From Schizochytrium sp. TIO01 (lineage: Eukaryota > Sar > Bigyra > Thraustochytrida > Thraustochytriidae), in NCBI GenBank assembly GCA_004764695.1, contig SMSO01000031.1:5947261-6011260 (forward strand): a stretch of 64,000 nucleotides of DNA, in the 5' to 3' direction. The translations under genes were made by a program, and so were the position numbers. Each line of letters begins with the position of its first letter. Positions within the stretch are counted from its first letter, which is position 1. Shown here piece after piece: positions 23,842-32,687 of the stretch. The notes below the pieces were generated by a model that was given only the letters and a program-made list of their open reading frames with translations, ran no database searches and was not told the DNA's origin.

Positions 23842-23873
23842 GCCCTAAAGGAACTGCAGTATTACTTTAGGGC
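23842..23873. repeat. Short inverted repeat (9-bp arms)
   Basis: GCCCTAAAG at 23842-23850 and its exact reverse complement CTTTAGGGC at 23865-23873, separated by 14 bases. It could form a hairpin in RNA or cruciform DNA; no flanking gene explains it. Confidence 0.6.
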
Positions 23874-26800
23874 GTTCCCAATTTCATCAGTACGGCAGAT
23901 CGGTTTTAGGCTGGTCAGGCCACATACAGTTAGAGTGATTTATAAGCTGACCTAGCTCTGTGCTCAGTTTAAAAAGTCATCATAAGCTCTTGACAAGACT
24001 AAAGCAGGCCCTACATATATAATAGGACTTTCTGTTTCTTGTAATTCCTCTGAGCACGTCTACAACTATTTAAGGTGTTTTGATGATGTTCTGCAAGAAT
24101 TACATCTCATAAAAGTTATGACCATACCTCTTCATTTCTAAAATATTTTGAACTAATTGAACATCGAGGCTTGCGCGGCCTGGTGTAGGCTCAAACGCAC
24201 GATTTTCTTCATTACCACAATTATAGATGGGGCGAACACCCATGTCATTCTAATTCAAGAGAGTCTTTGGGTCACATCAACCCCACGTAAACTAGAGAAA
24301 AGTGTAACAAAGTTAGCAATATTGCTATCGTCCTAGATAGTTTGGTAAAGCAAAAGAAGCGGGGAGAAGATGAGAAGATGACCATGAATAATCGCAATGC
24401 TTGAGAACTAGACCTACGTCATTCTCTTACTTTCTAGAGCCATTCTTTGAAACGATCGTCGAATTCAACAAGTTTCCATACTTATAATTCATCGAGAAAA
24501 ATATAATTGTATAGAGCAAAAGCAGTTCTTCGCAGTAATGACGTGGGTACCCCTAACCTTCCTACCATCAACATTTCAAGTATCAACAAGGACGAGAGAA
24601 AGAGAGAGAAGAGAGAGAGACTCCGGATAATAGCAGAATCACTCATGTTTGTGCGCTTCCATTTATGTGGCGCACGCTCAATTTTAAATTTTCTCGAATT
24701 CTTATATTTGGATTGAGCCCTGCCATATCTCAAGAATAGCTCAGTCCTCCCTGAGATTTGGTATGTTGCATGCGTTCGTAGTTCTTAAGCACCCGCCCTT
24801 AGATCGCTGCGAAAGAGGATCAAGAGGAAAGAGGAATAACATGTAATCTTTCTTCTTGCTCGAAATTACAGACAGTTGCTCTAATAGTGGATCGTCATGA
24901 GCCTTCTGCTTCTACTACTTCTACATAGGTACTTCTCATACTACTAGCATTCGAAGATCACGGTGTCGTAGCCAGCAAACACAATGGGAGAACATATGTG
25001 AATTATATTCGAAAATCAGAAGCAGCTAGGAACCTACTTAGGCTCGCCAGCCTTACTAGTTTGCATTGTCATGTGTTTCACCCTTCTAACGAGCACGTCT
25101 TCGTTCATTAGACGAGACTACCGTGAGTGAATATTCTGAAGCATGGCTACGTAACAAGTTCGAGCCCCTTTAGATATTCCCAATGCGAGATTTCTACTCT
25201 GTCAAGCTATTCAACCTTCAGCACAAGCAGACCGCTATCTTGCAAAACTAAGGTGGTTTGTGTGCAAGTATTTACGCTGGTGTTAGTGAAAGTAAAGGAG
25301 ATCTTCCTTGTAGTTTTAGATTGGGTTCTTCGGTTCTCTTTAAAATACGTTTTGCATTCATCAAAGAAATATGGAATTGAGAGATTGAGAGAGGTCCCTT
25401 TCTTTGGCGTCAGCCCTTATTGCCAAATTAGAAGGTATCTAAGCGTTCCTGCGTTAGAGCTGGATAAATTCTCAAAGTCAGCGAGTGCATCTGGTGTCAT
25501 TAAAAAATAAATAAAGTGATTATGCTCTTAAAAGTCAGAATTGTGAAGAGATGAAATTCGGTTTCATCGTCATGGCAGTTGAAAGAGCTGAGTCAGTACT
25601 AATCTTACGTATTCTAGGTTTCCGAACAAGCGGCGCCACGGACGCTTTTCTAGGTCGCTCGATTGCGTCTTGCTGCGGTCATTTAAAGCCTTTTAGATTA
25701 AGAAAAAAAGAAAAAGAAAAAAAAGCCCGAGCTAAAAAATAATTGATAACCTTATAATTAGAATAATAAAAAAGAGAGAGAACTTGAAAAGAGTTTGATA
25801 TTCCAGAGGACGCAAGAAAAGAAAAAAGAAGAAGAAAAAGAGGAAATTGTTCCAAAGTTGAGCGCGTGCAAAGGGACGATCAACCTGGTGTAGAACAGCG
25901 ACTCCTGACTATACATCACACGCGGTAAGCATGAGCTCAGTCTCTATCGTGGACTTCAACATTGATGGGTCCACAAAGCTAAAGGCAAAGAACGCATACC
26001 ATGTTGCATTCCCAGTTGCAGGTTTTGTCTGTCGGGTATGAAGACATTATAATGCGAACCGCCTCTGAAGAATGACGCCCTCCAAAAAGGTGGTGCTAGA
26101 GTTCAGTGAAGCACTTGAAGACTATCATGATCAAGTTGAGTGGTGGGAAAACTTCTGCCTAAGTCACTTTAGGACTATTTCTCAACTTGAAGGGTAGGCC
26201 AATCAACTTGAACAAGTCATGTTGCTCAAGATCTAATTAAGCACAACTGCCATACGGAATAACCCCAGCAGCTCCCACTTGAGGTTTGAGCTGTGTAAGA
26301 TCTTTTCTCGTCCACCGAAGACTGTCCTTTAGTTGAATTATTCCAACTTGAACTTGCAGCAGCAGCAGGTATGAGATGAGCCCTTTGGGGTTCACGAGGA
26401 GCCGCATTGGCCAGCTCTTTCTGCCTTGCCATCTCTACCTACTCCAATTCCCTCGCCCGCGAGGCAGGTAGAAGTTCGCACCACGCATCAGCTACGCCGC
26501 GTTTGCTCATAGCTGGGCGGGCGTGCAAGCACTTGCATAGTAGTAGTCATAGTAGTTACTGTAGGGATTTTTATTGATTAAAAATAAATTCATCATATTT
26601 TTAGTTGTACGTAAGGCCTAAATTTCATTTTATTTTTAATATTTTAAAAAAGTTAATTAAAAATCACCTTTTTCTTTTTAAAAAACTAAATGGAAAAAAG
26701 GTAATGAATTTCCGCCTTCAAAACAAAGCAAAATAAAACAAAGCAACTTAAAACCAAAACGATTATGAAGAATAATACGATGAGTCAAAGCCACAACTCG

Positions 26801-26949
26801 CGATTGAGACGACTGGTTAGCTGATGATCAACAAACAATCGCATCTTCTCAGACTCCATATTTCGCAATGACTAGCCTCTACGCTATCAAAACTTCCACT
26901 GCGCCAAAGTAGCGGCCTTTTTTGCACCTTCTGTCGCGCGTCGTTTTCC

Positions 26950-26985
26950 AAGAAGAAGAAGAAGAAGAAGAAGAAGAAGAAGAAG
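26950..26985. repeat. (AAG)12 microsatellite
   Basis: Twelve exact AAG copies in a non-coding stretch. Confidence 0.95.
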
Positions 26986-29610
26986 AGTATGACATGAATA
27001 GCTTTTAGAGGTGAAGAGGCCTTTGAATTTAGAATAACTAGAACTTTGCAGGTATACGAAACAGGTGGAGGAGAATTCGAAGCTTCATGCTATTTGATGC
27101 TAGGGAACTATCATTACGAAAGCCTGAAGCTATTCGCTGCTGGGTTGGTGGGTTACCTCAATGCCTCTACTCATGTGTAGTTCGGGAAGGCATAGAAATG
27201 CCGCCAGTCACGTGGAGTGAGAAACATGGTCATTGATGCAATGCGGGCTTCCTCATGTTAGGAGCTGCATTGCTTTGCGCTGTCTTCTCTCTCACTCCTG
27301 TGCAAACAACGAGGCTGCCTCCTCTCAAAAACAATCAAATCTTAATGAGAATGGAAAAAATACTTTGCATGAATAAAAACTTTTTAGGAGCTACTGCAAA
27401 TAGTATTCTGGCAAAGAAAAGAAGTTCATTAAGCGGCACGTGCTGAAGTCTTACTTGTTTTGTGTATCAAAACTATCGCGGCAGTCTACAGCTTTGAAAA
27501 CAAAACAAAAATATGCGAGCAGCGTGGAAAAAGATAAGAGAAAGAAAACATTGATGAGGGATGGTCACAGCAAGCTTCTTTCTTCCCTGCTGTCAACCTC
27601 TCAGGAAACGAACACTCAGCTTCGAGGTCCTGAGGTAACTTCGAACACTAGGCGTGGTGTTGGCATCCTTTGTCGCAGTGTCAAAGTTTGGCTGGTGATG
27701 AAGCTCATAATTCATCATTTGGCAACCAACCGACTTTCAGTTAAGCAATTCTACGGTTCGGTGAGAGTCACTATCAAAGCATTACGAGGTCTTGCATCCA
27801 GCCAACACTCACTGGCTCATATGATTTGCATTCGAGCCTCGTAGCCCACCAAATTCAAGTAATAAATGATTGTTTTGGTTGGAGTTTTTATCTCAGCTGA
27901 AAGGTTTTAAGGAGTTGCCTCTGGCCAGTGAGATTGGATCAACTGCTTTTCTCTTCTGCCTGGCCTTTTACATCTCCATCTCGTTTGATAAAATAAATAA
28001 TTACGAACACCTCAATGGACTCTCACAGATCTTTGCTGTAGTAGTAAGCCCTCAAGGCTTAAAGGGGTATTCTTCAAATACTACCTCATCTTGCAGTTTT
28101 GCTTCTCAGGATTAAATATAAACAAGGCAATCTTCCGGTCGCCAAATCATATATCCTCCCATTCGCCGAACAATGCAGCACTCGAAGTTGAACCTTCTTC
28201 TTTTGATTTGGTTTTCACCAAACATTCAATAGTTGTTTTCATCCCTTCAAGCTTTCAAGCTTTCAAGTTTTTTTTATCCAACGATAGAATTTTAACAAGG
28301 AGCAACAACGAATAATAACACACATAAGATGTAGGTAGGTAACTACTAGCTGCTCGTTCGTCTTTCCTCGCTTGGTGAGTCAGCGAGTAAGTGAGTCAGT
28401 GAGTGACTCGGAACGACTGACTCATTCTAGCTCATGGAGTAAGTGATTGAATGAATGATTTCTTTAATCAAGTAGGACGGTTCGTTCTAAAATAGGCTCG
28501 GAATGATTAAATACTAAACGAATGACTTGCGATAAATGAATAACTTATAATTAAAATACAAAATACAAAATATGAATAAATGAACGAGCGAGTGAAGTGA
28601 CTCGGAGAGATTTGAGTGAACTAAAACAAAGAATTATGATGGCAGACTGCAAGTGCGTTAGCGAGAGAGGGAGTGAAATGAAGCGCTCATGAGTTAATCC
28701 ATGAATCATAAGCCATCATGTCAGTTGGTTTGGCTGGCTCAGTCAATCAGCACACTGCTGTCTACTTTCCTAATCAATCAGAGCTGTTCTCTTATATATA
28801 AGTCTCATGAGTAAACTCTTTTCTGAAAGCACCCAACATCGGTAACAGAACCACTCCGAAGCATATACTCATCATCGGGTGACTGATAGATTACTGATAA
28901 GCGCCTGGAGCTTGGGGTCCGCAGGCGAGTACCCAGGTCGGGCAGGCGGGCAGCTAATCTCAAAGTTGTATTTGCAGTGTTCAACCTGAGCAACTTACAG
29001 TTGAGGAGTTTGCGCGTCTTGGTTCGCGAACTCCTCGGAAAGGACGGGACAGATCTGTTTTGACGGGTGCTCATCGCCAGTGTCAGCAATACCACAACCC
29101 TCTCGACTCTACCTCTCTCCTTGCCTGCTGTTGTGAAGAGAGAATACACGGACATAATCAGAAAGTAAAGGACTCTGAGGCTCGCTCGTCTGGTGGGCTC
29201 TTCACTATCATCATCCATCATCATCCTCTCGGGTCGTGAACTAAGGTCTTTTATCCTCTTACCTTCTTCTTCTTTCTGTGTGTGTTATAACTTTCTTCCT
29301 TTACTTCCTTTCACTGCTTCCTTTTATATCAACCTCCCCTCAACCTCTTCTGTTTTCTTTCTCTTTCTTTTATTTGCTTTCATTGATCATCATTGTTAGT
29401 TTGGAAAAGAGGCTGTGATCATTTCTGTTGGGTACTACCAGCTAGCATAACCAATTCACCTTGGAAAAGAACGTCGTGTTGATTGCATCGACAAACACAT
29501 CCGTCCCAGGAAAAGCAGCAGCAGTAGAAGCAAGGGAACTGGAAAAGCCTTCAAAGTAAATCTACAACGCTCGAGTGGGTGAGCTAAGTAGAAAGCTTCA
29601 GACAGACCCA

Positions 29611-31635
29611 ATGCTTTCTCTAGATCATATGTCTTCAAGGTTATTTGGGAAACCTTTCATGACGGAGCAGCGTCAGAAGCAGCAGCAGCAGCAGCAGCGT
29701 CATCAGCATAATCAACAAACATATCAGCAAGGGCAATATGTGACAAGGGAAAACTATACGGAATGCCGCAAGAATGTGCAGCAAGAAGAATGTGCCACCA
29801 ACTCGACGGAGGCGTTACAAGTGAACAAAACACTAAGCACCAGAGAAATCCGCCAAGAGAATCCCCCCAATGGTCAACACGAGCTGTGCTCTCCCAAGAC
29901 AGCTAGAAGTAATACACAATTCCAATCCAAACAACCAATGGTACCTATTACGTCTGAACCTGTAACATCCACCACATTGAAAGCAAGCCCTACTCGCAGC
30001 TTGGGATTTTCGAAATCCTCTTCAAGTCTGGCTACAAAGGGAACAAACACAAGCAGTCAAACAAGTGAGTCAAAAAGTGGAATCTCAGCACGAAGGCGAT
30101 CCAGTACGAGCTCCCTAGGTAATATTTTTGTAGCGGGGCTCGGAAATCTCGAGCTTCGAGCTAAGCTCCTTAGTGCTTTGTCTGTTGCAGAACCAACATC
30201 TCCGCCATATGTATGTAACACTAGTCACACTCGTCATGACGCTGGTCTCCCAATGCACCAAGATAGTATCGCTTGGGTATGTCTTGAGGAAAAACAAGCA
30301 GGCATGTCCGTGCGGCTAGTTGCTGTCAAGCGGTATAATTGGACTCATAACTCACGTGCGCAGCGAGTTTGGGCACAACAGCAATTTCGTGCATGGATAT
30401 ATACAGCAACAAATCGCAAGGATAAGTCTGTTCGTGCCTCGCTAGCCAGCGCCATATTGAAGGGTACTCGATGGAAGGTGCGAGAAGTTGAAGATGGCGG
30501 CCCAAGACTTTGCATTGAAGATCCTATTGATCTTTCTCATCTTACTCATCTCAAATGCCTCCCAGACAAGGTCAATTTTATGCAAGGCCTGCGAATTACT
30601 GGAAGCAGTCTTGAGGCACTACCAAAGGAAATGTTTGTAGGTCATTCCCTAGTCTTGCATCGCTGTTCAAATCTACGCGAGCTCCCACCTTACCTCATGG
30701 TTCAAGGCACACTCTCGATTATTGAATGTTCCCAACTCCGGCGCATTTATCCCCACCTTTATGTTCGGCACGATTTTTACCTTGAGGACTGTGCATTGCT
30801 GCATTCGATTGGCGCTCATGTTCACGTGCAAGGGAGCTTTTTCTTGAGAGATGTTGATCTCCTGAAGTATTTGCCTGTTGACCTCCAGGTGGCAGGAGAC
30901 GTGGTGATCGCACGGTGTGCCAGCCTCTGTACTCTTTCAGAAGCAATGCGCGTTGGAGGTAGCTTACATGTAGACATGTGCCCTAACCTCGTGCATGCGG
31001 GTCCAGATCTTCGTGTTCGTGGAGATCTTCGTATCATAGCTTGCCATGGTCTTCAACAGCTCGGAACTGGGCATCTCTCAATTGGAGGTTCGATTGATCT
31101 CGCTTCTTGCTCGAGTCTTCGCTCTCTAGGTTTGGGGTCTAACTTGCGCGTGCATGGAAATCTAAACCTTCGCGAATGTTCAAGCTTGGAAAACCTTCCC
31201 AGGCGACTCGTTGTAGATCGTGACTTCATTCTTTTAAAGGCCGCTGTCTCACGCCTGGGCACCGTTCTGGTTGGCCGTGATCTTAGTATTGCGAATTGTG
31301 GAAATCTCATCTCAATTGGTTCTCATTTACAGACAGGGCGGAACTGCTGCATTACAAACTGTCCTTCATTACAAACCATTGGTTCGCATATGTTTGTGGG
31401 TGGTAACTTGGACTTGAGTGGAGATGTACGGCTTGCTCAGTTCCCCGAAGATGTGAGTTTAGAAGGAGGTTTGACCTTAAATGATTGTGTAAGCCTCGTT
31501 CGTCTGCCTGATAACCTTTATATTGATGGCGACCTCAGTTTGCGAGGATGCAAGTTAAAATCGCTCCCTAAAGACCTTCACTGCACAGGAAGTCTTTCTT
31601 TTGAGGCCTGTGATAGAATTCCGTGTTTTCCTTAA
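29611..31635 (+). CDS. Protein of 17 regular 21-residue leucine-rich repeats with a poly-Gln N-terminus
   Basis: 674 residues. Residues 20-45 are Gln/His-rich (seven Gln in a row), and residues 45-170 are Ser/Thr-rich and probably disordered. Residues about 175-310 form a basic, mixed region with no recognised domain. From about 314 to 670 there are seventeen successive units of close to 21 residues, with consensus x-x-L-x-x-L-P-x-x-L-x-V-x-G-x-L-x-L-x-x-C. The Cys ends most units, and several are exactly 21 long (for example the units ending at residues 373, 394 and 436). The pattern predicts two short strands per turn, a beta-solenoid resembling bacterial-type 'LxxLPxxLxVxGxLxL' repeat proteins more than plant LRR receptors. 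There is no signal peptide or membrane helix, so it is probably intracellular. I start it at the ATG at 29611; the frame extends 36 bases upstream without ATG. Function is not recognised; binding or scaffolding is a guess. Confidence 0.75.
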   Translation: MLSLDHMSSRLFGKPFMTEQRQKQQQQQQRHQHNQQTYQQGQYVTRENYTECRKNVQQEECATNSTEALQVNKTLSTREIRQENPPNGQHELCSPKTARSNTQFQSKQPMVPITSEPVTSTTLKASPTRSLGFSKSSSSLATKGTNTSSQTSESKSGISARRRSSTSSLGNIFVAGLGNLELRAKLLSALSVAEPTSPPYVCNTSHTRHDAGLPMHQDSIAWVCLEEKQAGMSVRLVAVKRYNWTHNSRAQRVWAQQQFRAWIYTATNRKDKSVRASLASAILKGTRWKVREVEDGGPRLCIEDPIDLSHLTHLKCLPDKVNFMQGLRITGSSLEALPKEMFVGHSLVLHRCSNLRELPPYLMVQGTLSIIECSQLRRIYPHLYVRHDFYLEDCALLHSIGAHVHVQGSFFLRDVDLLKYLPVDLQVAGDVVIARCASLCTLSEAMRVGGSLHVDMCPNLVHAGPDLRVRGDLRIIACHGLQQLGTGHLSIGGSIDLASCSSLRSLGLGSNLRVHGNLNLRECSSLENLPRRLVVDRDFILLKAAVSRLGTVLVGRDLSIANCGNLISIGSHLQTGRNCCITNCPSLQTIGSHMFVGGNLDLSGDVRLAQFPEDVSLEGGLTLNDCVSLVRLPDNLYIDGDLSLRGCKLKSLPKDLHCTGSLSFEACDRIPCFP

Positions 31636-32220
31636 TTCCCTTTTGTTTCAAATGAGGTTGAGCTTCGCGCTACAAAGTTGAGACAATAATCTTTATCTTT
31701 TCAATGCAAATGACATAAAGAAAAACTATTGGAGGAAAGTACAAACAATGCTTTCTATTGTGGGGCCAAGGCTACAATATTAATGCGTACTTTTGAAGAG
31801 CTTGAATGACTCCATCCAAATGAATGCTCACATCTTTGTAGAGCACCTCACATCTAGTTTTATCGGATTCTTATACATCACGCTTGCAGAGGATCGAACA
31901 TCACAGAGCACAGGCCTTACTATTCCTAGTTCGATTGGGTACAAGATAATCAAGAACTAGTCGGGCTAGTTGTAACTCCCTTGCCACAGCATGAGCTACG
32001 CCAGGCGTGCATTGCGTTATAATAGCTAGGTAGTTGTTCTAATATTGCTAGCTAGCTAGGCTGTCGTTCGCCTTTACGATATTAAGGTTGAAGAATAATA
32101 CCGATTCTGCACAAATATACTTGGATTTTACAGATTAAGTGAGCGCTTAGGTACCTGATAATTGCATCATATATGAAATGTAACTGATTATCTGTTTCAA
32201 ATTTTCAAATTTTCTTACTT

Positions 32221-32267
<47 letters not shown>

Positions 32268-32687
32268 TTTGTTGTTGTTGTTGAGATGATGTTGTCAATG
32301 ATGATGGTTTTGAATGAAAAGAGCGTTCATAACGAGACAATTACGTATAAAAACAACCTGTTGAATATGAAGAAAAGAAGATGCATGATTTCACATCATT
32401 TGGCATAAAATCTTCTCTGTATGTTTTTGGTTTGGTGTGCACGTTTAGAAATACTTTCTACTATGATGTACGAGTCAGGAAGCACAAAATAGTATCATCA
32501 GAAAAGTTTATGGATAATGAGATTGTTTTTGTTGGACGTAGGGAAAGACTACCAAAACGAGGCAAATGTCGTTCTGACCTTATCTACTGAAGATGGGATA
32601 GTACAAGTAAAGAAGAGGAAGAAGAAGAAGATCACAAAAGAAGTAAAAATGACCATAAGAGGCTATCTTATCAGGCAATAAATTCAT
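31636..32687. other. Intergenic between convergent genes, no gene seen
   Basis: This contains the 3' flanks of two convergent genes and a (TTTA)n/(GTT)n compound repeat. A 69-codon frame at 32381-32590 has no features of a gene. Confidence 0.6.
32220..32283. repeat. (TTTA)12 followed by (GTT)4
   Basis: A compound microsatellite: nearly thirteen copies of TTTA, then four of GTT. Confidence 0.93.

Larger units (their letters stand above)
20496..29610. other. Gene-poor stretch of 9.1 kb
   Basis: This lies between divergently transcribed exportin-T and the 21-residue-repeat gene, so both promoters lie in it. It is dominated by short repeats: CAAAG runs near 20630, TTCTCTTTC repeats at 21421, (TTTG)51 at 21537-21740, (AAG)12 at 26950. 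Small frames at 25127, 27255, 27440, 27870 and 28805 (minus) have no recognisable domain and no supporting context; I do not call them genes. Short motifs such as TAGCTAG and GTAGGTAG recur throughout. Confidence 0.5.

Noticed and set aside
28805-29224. 139-codon minus-strand frame divergent from the 21-residue-repeat gene
   Set aside because: It is low-complexity Arg/Ser-rich with no domain; the position is plausible for a gene but nothing in the sequence supports it.
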